From JAUQQI01 sp042408785 (GTDB taxonomy: Bacteria > Chloroflexota > Dehalococcoidia > JAUQQI01): DNA of 38,218 nt. A program made the position numbers and the translations under genes. Within the stretch, counting starts at the first letter, position 1. Each line of letters starts with the position of its first letter. This document shows positions 8,022 to 14,896 of the stretch, piece by piece. The stretch covers positions 1-38,218 of the forward strand of contig JBHOQU010000004.1 in the NCBI GenBank assembly GCA_042408785.1, in the 5' to 3' direction. Under the pieces are notes generated by a model, which worked only from the letters and a program-made list of their open reading frames with translations, searched no databases and was not told the DNA's origin.

Positions 8022-8210
8022 GTGCTGCCGTTTAACTTCGGACTGCCCGAACTTATCATCATCCTGGTGATCGTCTTGCTGATTTTTGGGGCCAGCCGGC
8101 TGCCGGCCCTCGGTTCCGGGCTTGGCCGGATGATCCGGGAATTCCGGAAGGCCAGCGAAGAAGACTCTACGCCGCCGGAGGCCGCCGGCCGCAACCAGGT
8201 TGGGCGCTGA
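8022..8210 (+). CDS. tatA: Sec-independent translocase subunit TatA
   Basis: A 62-residue TatA/E protein, the pore-forming subunit that exports folded proteins. The hydrophobic N-terminal helix (about residues 9-22, PELIIILVIVLLIFG) ends at the expected Phe-Gly hinge. It is followed by LPALGSGLGRMIREFRKAS, an amphipathic helix, and a short polar tail. The GTG start is preceded by AGGAGG at good distance. No tatC lies nearby. The stop overlaps the TTG start of the downstream oxidoreductase by 11 nt, so the two are probably co-translated, but a functional link is not evident. Confidence 0.93.
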   Translation: MLPFNFGLPELIIILVIVLLIFGASRLPALGSGLGRMIREFRKASEEDSTPPEAAGRNQVGR

Positions 8211-9135
8211 GGCCGCACTGCACTTCGGACTTGTCTTTCCGCCGGCATCCTGGCGGGAGGCCGGCACCGTTGAGGACCTGGGCTACGACTCCATCTGGGC
8301 GGGCGAGCACCTCTTTTTTTACGGTCCCACCTACGAGGCCCTGGTTACTTTAAGCTTTTTTGCCCAGCAAACCCGCAGCATCGCCGTCGGGAGCGCCGTC
8401 GTCCTGGTGCCCCTGCGGCACCCCCTTATTCTGGCCAAGGCGGCGGCAACCCTGGACCTCCTTTCGGGCGGCCGCCTTATCCTGGGGATTGGGGTCGGGG
8501 GGGAATACCCCAGGGAGTTCGAGGCCGTCGGGGTTCCCGTGGCCGAGCGGGGCGCCCGCACCAATGAGTCCCTCCGACTGATGCGACGCCTCTGGTCGGA
8601 GGAGAACGTCACCTTTCGGGGTCGCTTCTTTGCCGTCGAGAACGCAACCCTCTGGCCCAGGCCGGCCCGGCCCGGCGGGCCGCCCATCTGGGTGGCCGGC
8701 CGCTCCGAGGCCGCCATCCGGCGGGCCGCCCGCCTGGGCGACGGCTACCTGCCGTATCTGTTCAGCCCGGAGCGCTACCGGAGCAGCCTCGACCTGCTTT
8801 ACCGGGAGCTGGAGCGGCGCAGCCGGAACCCGGACCGGGTTGTAAAGGCCCTTTATCAGTTTATCTGCGTAGCCGACTCCTACGGGGAGGCCAGGGCCGA
8901 GGCCGTCGAGCGGCTCTCCCGGCAGTATAACCAGCCCTTCGACCGGGTGGTCGACCGCTACGTGGTGCTGGGAAATCCGGACGACTGCCGGCGGCGGCTG
9001 GAAGAATACGTGGCCGCCGGGGTTGAGTATTTCGTCCTGGTGCCCACCGGGCGGGCTGAGCGGTACTTTGAGCAGGTGAGGGCGGTTGCGGCCGAAATAA
9101 TCCCCCGGTTCCGGCGGCCGCAGGTTAAAGCTTAA
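8200..9135 (+). CDS. LLM-class (luciferase-like) oxidoreductase, probably F420-dependent
   Basis: A 311-residue TIM-barrel protein of the luciferase-like monooxygenase family, which uses F420 or FMN. Family landmarks are DLGYDSIWAGEHL (residues 27-39), SAVVLVPLRHPLILAKAAATLDLLSGGR, GIGVGGEYPREFEAVG, and the signature RPGGPPIWVAGRSEAAIRRAARLGDGY. Proteins of this shape in Actinobacteria and Chloroflexota are mostly F420-dependent, but the cofactor is not proven here. The TTG at 8200 is taken as start since the barrel's first strand (LHFGLVFP) begins 7 residues on. It is a colinear paralogue of the minus-strand gene at 10392-11321. Its 3' end overlaps the convergent phosphodiesterase gene by 11 nt. 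Confidence 0.88.
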   Translation: MGAEAALHFGLVFPPASWREAGTVEDLGYDSIWAGEHLFFYGPTYEALVTLSFFAQQTRSIAVGSAVVLVPLRHPLILAKAAATLDLLSGGRLILGIGVGGEYPREFEAVGVPVAERGARTNESLRLMRRLWSEENVTFRGRFFAVENATLWPRPARPGGPPIWVAGRSEAAIRRAARLGDGYLPYLFSPERYRSSLDLLYRELERRSRNPDRVVKALYQFICVADSYGEARAEAVERLSRQYNQPFDRVVDRYVVLGNPDDCRRRLEEYVAAGVEYFVLVPTGRAERYFEQVRAVAAEIIPRFRRPQVKA

Positions 9136-10402
9136 GGCGGATAAGGGGCACCACCATCTCAGCGAATTCGACGCCCCCGTGCCGGCCCAAAAGCTGGTTC
9201 GGGGTGACCCCCCAGTAAAGGGCATTATTGCCCCGGGCCACCACGATGAAGTCCCCGACCCGGTCCCAGGTGTACCCGGGCGGTTCGCCCCGCCCGAACA
9301 ACCCCGCCCGGATGGCTTCCCGCCCCGGCCAGAGGACAAAGCGGTCGGGGTGTCGGCTGGCGAAGTAGCGCTGAACCTCGGCCTCGGCCCCCGGCCGGAC
9401 ATATAGAAAGGCCGCCCGCCCCTCCCCGGTGGGCAGGAAAGCCAGGGGGCGCATCAGCTCCGGCTCCGACCGGGCCGTAAGAATCGCCCCTTCGGGGGTG
9501 CTGACCATCCCGTGGTCGCCGGTAACCAGCACCGTCAGACCCGCCCGGGCCGGGCCCGTAAGTCCCCTCAAGACCAGGTCCCGGAGGAGGCGGCCGACCT
9601 CTTCCAACTCGGCCTGGAGCCGGGCAAGGTCAACCCCGTACATGTGGCCGAGGGTGTCGAGGCCCGGCCAGTAGACCCAGAGGTAAAAGGGGCCGTCGGT
9701 CTGGGCGTTGAGGAAATCCCGGAGGGTAATCATCAGGTCGGTCAGGGTGAAGTAGCCGAGGGGTTTTACACCCCGCAGGTGCAGCTGGGTGAGGCCGCTG
9801 CGCCAGTAGGGCCTAAACATCAGGCCGTAAACTTCGACCCCGGCCCCGGCCAGAAGCTCGCTTACGAGGGGCAGGGGCATGAACTCCTCCGGCTTGATGA
9901 GCCCCGTCTTTATAAGCCAGTCCGGCTCCCGGCTAACGCTGGGGGTAAGCTCGATCATCTTGGCCGTGAGGCCCAAATCTTTCAAAAGCAGCTCGTAGGC
10001 AATGAGGCCGTGCTCGAGGGGACTTCGGGCCGTCCACAGGCTTGTTAAGGCCGCCACCGTCGTCGACGGAAAAACCGAGGTGATGGGGTAGACCCCGTCG
10101 GCCAGCTCGTGCCAGACCGAATCGGGGGCGGCCTGCAGGTAGGCCGTGAAGAACTCGTAGCCAAGGGCGTCGATGAGAAAGAGCACCACCTTCCCGGCCG
10201 ACCGAAGCTCCGAGGCCACTTCGGGAATGGCCAGGACCGGGGTGGGGGGCTCAACCCCGAAGCCGGCGAGGACGGCCGCCGTGAGGTTTATCAGGGAACG
10301 GCCGTCGTAGGCCGGGGCCACAAACCCCTCCGCCCAGGGCAGACCCGGCGGCCGGCTGGCAAAAAGCCTCTCGAGCTCATCCGACACGGGCTTATCCTTC
10401 AT
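9125..10402 (-). CDS. Type I phosphodiesterase / nucleotide pyrophosphatase family protein
   Basis: A 425-residue member of the alkaline phosphatase superfamily (PF01663 type). The metal-binding strand is VVLFLIDALGYEF (about 72-84). The nucleophile segment is VFPSTTVAALTSLWTARSPLEHG (about 110-132), with Thr as the likely nucleophile as in nucleotide pyrophosphatases. A second metal site is FYLWVYWPGLDTLGHMYG, and VTGDHGM closes the site. No signal peptide or membrane helix is visible, unlike many relatives, so it is probably cytoplasmic. The ATG lies inside the end of the upstream oxidoreductase gene (11-nt overlap). The substrate is unknown; a phosphodiester or phosphonate is possible. Confidence 0.85.
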   Translation of the reverse strand: MKDKPVSDELERLFASRPPGLPWAEGFVAPAYDGRSLINLTAAVLAGFGVEPPTPVLAIPEVASELRSAGKVVLFLIDALGYEFFTAYLQAAPDSVWHELADGVYPITSVFPSTTVAALTSLWTARSPLEHGLIAYELLLKDLGLTAKMIELTPSVSREPDWLIKTGLIKPEEFMPLPLVSELLAGAGVEVYGLMFRPYWRSGLTQLHLRGVKPLGYFTLTDLMITLRDFLNAQTDGPFYLWVYWPGLDTLGHMYGVDLARLQAELEEVGRLLRDLVLRGLTGPARAGLTVLVTGDHGMVSTPEGAILTARSEPELMRPLAFLPTGEGRAAFLYVRPGAEAEVQRYFASRHPDRFVLWPGREAIRAGLFGRGEPPGYTWDRVGDFIVVARGNNALYWGVTPNQLLGRHGGVEFAEMVVPLIRLKL

Positions 10403-11321
10403 AGGCCGGGCACAGCTCTTCGGCCAGGATATCCAGCTGCTCGGTTAGGGCCTCCGGGGGGCCGACCGGCCGCAGAACGAACTTTACGGCCCCGGCGGCC
10501 AGGTAGCGGTCGATGGCGGCCCGACAGTCGGCCAGGGTGCCGATGGCCGAATAGGCCGCCGGCTCCACGTCGAACCGGCGGCGCAGAAGGTAAGGGCCGG
10601 CCAGCTCCCAGGCCCCGGAACGGGTTTCGGCGACGAAGAAGGGCAGGTAAACCCCGTAGTGGTCCGGCTCGATGGTCCGGCCGTAGCGGTGGAGGAGCGC
10701 TTCAATGCGCCGGCGTCCGGCGGCGAACTCCTCGGGGGTGATGCTGGATGCCAGCCAGCCGTCCCCGAGGCGAGCCGTCCGGTCCTGGGCCGCCTCCGAC
10801 CTTCCCCCAACCCAGATGGGCGGGCCGCCCGGTCGGTAAGGCTTCGGCCAGACTTCGACCTCTTTAACCCGGTAATAGCGGCCGGAAAAGGTTACCCGGT
10901 CTTCGGTCCAAAGCCGGCGCAGCAAGGCCACGGACTCGTCGGTCCGGGCCGCCCGCTCCGATTTGGCCACCCCGGCGGCCGCGAACTCGGCCGGGTCCTC
11001 GGTCCCCAGCCCGACGGTCAGGAGCAGTCGGCCCCGGGAAAGAAAGTCCAGGGTTGCCAGCTCCTTGGCCAGGACCACCGGCTGCCGGAGGGCCGGGACG
11101 AGGACGCTGGTCCCCAGCTTGAGGCGCCGGGTCCGGCCGGCGGCGACGGCCAGGGTTACCACCGGCTCCAGCACCGACCCGCCCACCAGGCGTTCACCCA
11201 GCCAGACCGAATCGATGCCCAGGGCTTCGGCCCGGTCGATGTAGGTCAAGAGCCGCTCGGGGTCGGGGGGCCCGAAGGGCCAGGCCCCAAGGCCGAGGCC
11301 CAGTTTTACCTTGTCGGGCAT
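10392..11321 (-). CDS. LLM-class (luciferase-like) oxidoreductase, probably F420-dependent
   Basis: A 309-residue luciferase-like barrel protein with AEALGIDSVWLGERL, LGTSVLVPALRQPVVLAKELATLDFLSRGR, TVGLGTEDPAEF and the signature RPGGPPIWVGGRSEAAQDRTARLGDGW. It aligns end to end with the plus-strand paralogue at 8200-9135, suggesting an old duplication now arranged as inverted flanks of the phosphodiesterase gene. The ATG at 11321 (MPDKVKLGLGL) fits the first barrel strand; a longer in-frame start inside the hydratase gene is unlikely. It lies 10 nt downstream of the enoyl-CoA hydratase gene and overlaps the phosphodiesterase gene by 11 nt, giving a three-gene operon. Confidence 0.88.
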   Translation of the reverse strand: MPDKVKLGLGLGAWPFGPPDPERLLTYIDRAEALGIDSVWLGERLVGGSVLEPVVTLAVAAGRTRRLKLGTSVLVPALRQPVVLAKELATLDFLSRGRLLLTVGLGTEDPAEFAAAGVAKSERAARTDESVALLRRLWTEDRVTFSGRYYRVKEVEVWPKPYRPGGPPIWVGGRSEAAQDRTARLGDGWLASSITPEEFAAGRRRIEALLHRYGRTIEPDHYGVYLPFFVAETRSGAWELAGPYLLRRRFDVEPAAYSAIGTLADCRAAIDRYLAAGAVKFVLRPVGPPEALTEQLDILAEELCPAYEG

Positions 11322-11331
11322 GGTCCGGCCG

Positions 11332-12120
11332 TCAGCGCCCCTTCCAGACGGGCCTGCGCTTTTCGGCAAAGGCCCGGGGCCCCTCGATGGTATCCTCGGC
11401 CCGGCGCCAGCGGTTGACCCACTCGTAGTTAAGGTTCATCGCCACCTCAAGGGGCCAGCCGAGGCCCTTAAGGGCGGCCTGTTTGGTTGCCCGGACGGCC
11501 AGGGGGGCGCACTCGAGGATCTCCCGGGCCCACCGCTCGGCCGTGGGGATGAGGTCCTTAAGGGGCACCACCTCGTTGACCAGCCCCATCCGGTAGGCCT
11601 CCTGGGCGGTGATCCGGCGGCCGGTCAAAAGGAGGCCCATGGCCAGCTTGAGGGGGACGTGGCGGGGCAGGCGGTGGACCCCGCCGGCGGCCGCGATCAG
11701 GCCCACCCGGGGTTCTGGCTGGCCGAATTCGGCGTGTTCAGCGGCGATGATGATATCGCAGGCCATGGCCATCTCCATCCCACCGCCGAGGGCGTAGCCG
11801 TTCACCGCCGCGATTATCGGCTTCCAGCACTCGAAGCCGGTGGTGATGCCCCCAAAGGGGATATCGCCGAACTCGGCCAACTGCTGGGCCAGCCCGCCGT
11901 GCTCGGCCGTCCACTTAAGGTCGTTGCCGGCCGAGAAGGCCCGTTCGCCGGCCCCGGTCAGGATGGCCACCCAGCATTCGGGGTCGTCCCGGAAGTCGCA
12001 GAAGGCTTCGTAAAGCTCCTTGCTGGCCGGGGGGTGAATGGCGTTGAGGACCTCCGGCCGGTTGATGGTCACGTAGGCGATGCGGTCCCGCTTCTCGTAA
12101 AGGATGTACTGAAACCCCAT
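11332..12120 (-). CDS. Enoyl-CoA hydratase/isomerase family protein
   Basis: A crotonase-fold protein of 262 residues, the usual length. The oxyanion-hole segments are GERAFSAGNDLKW (about 59-71) and AVNGYALGGGMEMAMACDIIIA (about 101-122), and the FGQPEPRVGLIAAAGG loop follows. The first catalytic Glu of classical hydratases (Glu144 in rat) corresponds to the EPRVGL segment, and ALGGGMEMA is intact, so an acyl-CoA hydratase or isomerase is likely. The exact substrate cannot be assigned. The ATG at 12120 is set by a strong ribosome site AAGGAGGTG; the open frame continues upstream to 12261 but lacks family similarity there. It is the first gene of the hydratase-oxidoreductase-phosphodiesterase unit. 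Confidence 0.9.
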   Translation of the reverse strand: MGFQYILYEKRDRIAYVTINRPEVLNAIHPPASKELYEAFCDFRDDPECWVAILTGAGERAFSAGNDLKWTAEHGGLAQQLAEFGDIPFGGITTGFECWKPIIAAVNGYALGGGMEMAMACDIIIAAEHAEFGQPEPRVGLIAAAGGVHRLPRHVPLKLAMGLLLTGRRITAQEAYRMGLVNEVVPLKDLIPTAERWAREILECAPLAVRATKQAALKGLGWPLEVAMNLNYEWVNRWRRAEDTIEGPRAFAEKRRPVWKGR

Positions 12121-12150
12121 GGCACCTCCTTCGGGTTGGACCTCCACAGG

Positions 12151-12156
12151 ATAATA
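12151..12156 (-). promoter_or_regulatory. Possible -10 box for the hydratase operon
   Basis: TATTAT (12156 to 12151, minus strand) sits 30 nt upstream of the hydratase ATG. The -35 region is weak (GGTTAG-like). A transcript would start near 12144, leaving a short leader with the ribosome site. Confidence 0.35.
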
Positions 12157-12289
12157 GCAGGTTTGGCGGATACTAACCGCCCGAAGGCCGGGCGCTGCCC
12201 TGCTGCTGCCAAAGAGCGGCTGGTGGGGTTGTGGGGGCGCCGGTCCGCAGTCAGGGCGCACGGCCCGATGTCAGAACCGCAGGCCGGAA

Positions 12290-12320
12290 TTGGCCGGCTG
12301 GGCAGCCGGACGTGTTAAAA
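12290..12320 (+). promoter_or_regulatory. Possible promoter of the small ORF at 12345
   Basis: TTGGCC (12290-12295) and TAAAAT (12315-12320) are spaced 19 nt apart, slightly long. The predicted start near 12327 would give a leader under 20 nt. Confidence 0.35.
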
Positions 12321-12344
12321 TAACCCTCCGGACCGGACTGGACG

Positions 12345-12578
12345 CTGGTTGTTTCCCACCGGGGCTATGCCACCCAGCAGGTCACCGTTTTTTCCCGTTT
12401 CGAGGACGAGGCCAAGGCCCGGTACGAGAAGATTCGGGAACCGGCCCGCCAGCTCCACCTCGATTACGTCGAAGGCGAACTGCGCTTTATGGCCGAGAAC
12501 CTAGACGACGCCGTGCGGCGGATCCATGTCCTCGCCCGGGCCGTCGTCACCGCCCTGGGAATGGTCACCGCCGGCTGA
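12345..12578 (+). CDS. Small hypothetical protein, about 77 aa
   Basis: A frame open from 12324 to TGA 12576-12578 encodes a soluble, charged, probably helical protein. Its core is FEDEAKARYEKIREPARQ, then LHLDYVEGELRFMAENLDDA and a C-terminal helix rich in Ala and Val. Codon use matches the neighbourhood (high third-position GC, CGG and CGC Arg) and the residue mix is protein-like, unlike the overlapping frame, which is Arg/Pro-rich. There is no ATG, GTG or TTG near the N-terminus. CTG 12345 is the only reasonable start, otherwise ATG 12490 gives 29 residues. The stop is 8 nt from the stop of convergent tsaD. Family unknown; the 5' end is uncertain and a degraded gene is possible. Confidence 0.45.
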   Translation: MVVSHRGYATQQVTVFSRFEDEAKARYEKIREPARQLHLDYVEGELRFMAENLDDAVRRIHVLARAVVTALGMVTAG

Positions 12579-12585
12579 GGGCGGG

Positions 12586-13605
12586 CTATTCAAGCTTCAG
12601 GTTCGAAACCACGTCCAGGTCGAGGCCGGACCTTTCCCCGGCGCGAAAACGAAAATAGCCGGCGGCCGCAATCATCGCCCCGTTATCGGTGCAGAGGAAG
12701 GGTGGTGGGTAAATTACCGGCACCGGTGACTCGGCCCGCAGGCGCTCCCGAAGCCGCCGGTTGGCCGCAACCCCTCCCGCCAGGGCCACCTGCGGCACCG
12801 CAAAGGCCTCGGCCGCCGCCACCGTCTTAGTAACCAGCATGTCCACCACCGCCTCCTGGAAAGAGGCCGCTACATCGGCCACCTGCTGCTCCGTGAGGGG
12901 CCCGGACCGGCGGAGCTTTTCCACCAGCCGGAGGGTGGCGGTTTTGAGGCCGCTGAAGCTGAAGTCCCAGCTGTCCTTGATTTCGGCCCGGGGCAGGGGG
13001 TAGGCTTCGGGGTTGCCCCTTTCGGCGGCCCGCTGGATGGCCGGTCCCCCGGGGAAGCCCAGGCCCAGGAGCCGGGCCACCTTGTCGAAGGCCTCGCCGG
13101 CGGCATCGTCCCGGGTCCGGCCGATCCGCCGAAACTTGCCGTGGTCCAGCATCAGGGTCAGGTCGGAATGGGCCCCGGAAACGATGAGGCAGAGCAGGGG
13201 CAGCTGGGGCTCCGGGCTGCCGTCGACCTCAATCCAGTTGGCGTAGACGTGGCCTTCGAGGTGGTTTATTCCCACCAGGGGCAGGCCCTTGGCGAAGGCG
13301 AGGGCCTTGGCTGCGTTCACCCCGACCAGCAGCGACCCAACCAGGCCCGGCCCGTAGGTTACGGCAATGGCCGAAAGGTCGGCCCAACCCACCCCCGCCC
13401 GCCGCAGGGCCTCGTCGATTACCGGCAGGATGAGCCGGATGTGCTGACGGGACGCCAGCTCGGGCACAATGCCCCCGTAGCGGGCGTGCAGGTCCTCCTG
13501 CGAGGCGACCACGTTGGACCGGAGAATACGGCCGTTTTCGACCACGGCGGCGGCCGTCTCGTCGCAGGAGGTCTCGATTCCGAGGATGCAAACCGATGGG
13601 GTCAT
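12586..13605 (-). CDS. tsaD: tRNA N6-adenosine threonylcarbamoyltransferase TsaD
   Basis: A 339-residue ASKHA-fold protein, the catalytic subunit that places the threonylcarbamoyl group on A37 of ANN-decoding tRNAs. Clear motifs are GIETSCDETAAAVV at the N-terminus, RYGGIVPELASRQH, YGPGLVGSLLVG, the metal-binding GINHLEGHVYA (two His), and the late ALAGGVAANRRLR and CTDNGAMIA. The length is standard. The ATG overlaps the stop of the upstream membrane protein gene as ATGA, so translation is coupled. Partners tsaB, tsaC and tsaE are not in the window. Confidence 0.97.
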   Translation of the reverse strand: MTPSVCILGIETSCDETAAAVVENGRILRSNVVASQEDLHARYGGIVPELASRQHIRLILPVIDEALRRAGVGWADLSAIAVTYGPGLVGSLLVGVNAAKALAFAKGLPLVGINHLEGHVYANWIEVDGSPEPQLPLLCLIVSGAHSDLTLMLDHGKFRRIGRTRDDAAGEAFDKVARLLGLGFPGGPAIQRAAERGNPEAYPLPRAEIKDSWDFSFSGLKTATLRLVEKLRRSGPLTEQQVADVAASFQEAVVDMLVTKTVAAAEAFAVPQVALAGGVAANRRLRERLRAESPVPVIYPPPFLCTDNGAMIAAAGYFRFRAGERSGLDLDVVSNLKLE

Positions 13606-14780
13606 TTGATTTCGGGCAGGTCGAGCCGGTAAAGAGCCCCCTGGGAGATTATATAGGCCCGGTTAAGCCCCCCGTCAACGGCGAGGTCGGCCAGGCCCCG
13701 GAGCTCCGGGGCCACCACCTGTCCCAGGAATCTTCCCGCGTAATCCACCACGATGAGCCTTCCCCGCTCCGGGTCGCCCAGAAAGACCCGCTGATTCTGT
13801 CGGTCGGCCCGAATTATCCGGACGCCGGTGGGCGGCGGGTCCACCGTCGAAAGGTCGACCTCAACCCAGGCATTGCCCTGCGCCAGCCAGAGGCGGCCCT
13901 CCAGACCCAGGGCGAAGGCTACCCGGTCGAGGGAAAGCCCCAGAACTCCCGCCGGCAGGTAGGGCAGGGCCGGCTTCGGGTCGGCGTCAAAACCGTTCCA
14001 GGTGGGCAGGTAGCGCCAAACCAGCCGGCTCCCGGGGTCAAGGACGTAGAGATTTTCGGCAAAACCCTCAACGGCGGCCACCACCTTAACCTCGGGACCG
14101 ACCCGGATGCTTCCCACCCTGGCTTCCCCGTCCCCGACCAGGATGAGCCCCTGACCGGTGAACAGCACCAGACCCCGGTTAGGCCCTTCGGGAACCACTC
14201 CGATGTCGGGTCGATGGGGTGCGTTCGGGCGGGAGCCCTCGTAGCTGACGGCCTCCGGCTGGGCGGCCTCGGCCCGGGCCCGGTCAGGCACAAACCGCCA
14301 GCGGCGCAGGCGCAACCCAGTCCGGTCCAGGGTGTAAAGGACATCGCCGTAAAGGACCAGCCGGTCGGCCGAATCGGGCAGCCGACCCAGAGAAAGCACG
14401 GCCAGAGGCGCCTTCACGCGGTCTACGGCCGTCAGATCCCGTTCGACGGCCGCCCGGAGCTGGGCCGCCCGGTCCGGGTCGGCGGCAAGGTCCGACCGAC
14501 GGAGCAGATCCAGGGCCTCAAGGAGGAATCCCCGGGCCCGGACCGGGTCGGTTTCCTGGTGAGCCTGGGCCCGGAGCAGGGCAATGCGGTCCAGGGTCTG
14601 GAGGGTGCGCTCCCACTGGGCGGCGGCCGTGTAGGCCGGCAAGACGGCAAAGCCCAGGTACCACGCCAGGAATGCCAGCAGGAGGGGCAGGACCCAGCGC
14701 CAGTAAGCCCCGACCCGGGCGAGGCCCGACGGCTGGGAACGACGATGCCTAATGCGACGACGGCGGTTTCGGTTGTTCAA
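13602..14780 (-). CDS. Membrane-anchored propeller-like protein of unknown function
   Basis: A 392-residue protein with a very basic N-terminus (RNRRRRIRHRR), one transmembrane helix (about residues 28-46, WRWVLPLLLAFLAWYLGFA), an alpha-helical stretch rich in Arg and Asp (about 55-120), then about 260 residues of beta-rich repeats. The repeats look like propeller blades, for example VLYGDVLYTLDRTGLRLRRW, VVAAVEGFAENLYVLDPGS and VFLGDPERGRLIVVDYAG. The positive-inside rule puts the propeller outside the membrane. In Chloroflexota such propellers occur at the C-terminus of membrane PP2C-type phosphatases; here the phosphatase domain is absent. TTG 14780 has AGAAGG upstream. It is co-translated with tsaD. 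Confidence 0.65.
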   Translation of the reverse strand: MNNRNRRRRIRHRRSQPSGLARVGAYWRWVLPLLLAFLAWYLGFAVLPAYTAAAQWERTLQTLDRIALLRAQAHQETDPVRARGFLLEALDLLRRSDLAADPDRAAQLRAAVERDLTAVDRVKAPLAVLSLGRLPDSADRLVLYGDVLYTLDRTGLRLRRWRFVPDRARAEAAQPEAVSYEGSRPNAPHRPDIGVVPEGPNRGLVLFTGQGLILVGDGEARVGSIRVGPEVKVVAAVEGFAENLYVLDPGSRLVWRYLPTWNGFDADPKPALPYLPAGVLGLSLDRVAFALGLEGRLWLAQGNAWVEVDLSTVDPPPTGVRIIRADRQNQRVFLGDPERGRLIVVDYAGRFLGQVVAPELRGLADLAVDGGLNRAYIISQGALYRLDLPEIK

Positions 14781-14857
14781 CGGGCCTTCTGCCCGACCGC
14801 TCGGTCCCAGGATAGATTTTATAACGGCCGCCCTGGAGGTGCAGTCTTCGGCGAACC

Positions 14858-14886
14858 TGACACAGGTTATGTCAATTTGCTATGAT
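14858..14886 (+). promoter_or_regulatory. Promoter of the two-component operon
   Basis: CTGACA (5/6 to the -35 consensus) and TATGAT (5/6 to the -10) are 18 nt apart, with the -10 at about 14881-14886. An inverted repeat TGACA-N7-TGTCA lies over the -35 and spacer and may be an operator. The transcript would start near 14893, only a few bases before ATG 14897. Confidence 0.6.
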
Positions 14887-14896
14887 CTTCTCTGGA

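Noticed and set aside
12290..12658. 122-codon plus-strand frame overlapping tsaD
   Set aside because: Arg/Pro-rich product that runs into tsaD antisense; the other frame (12345-12578) is more protein-like.
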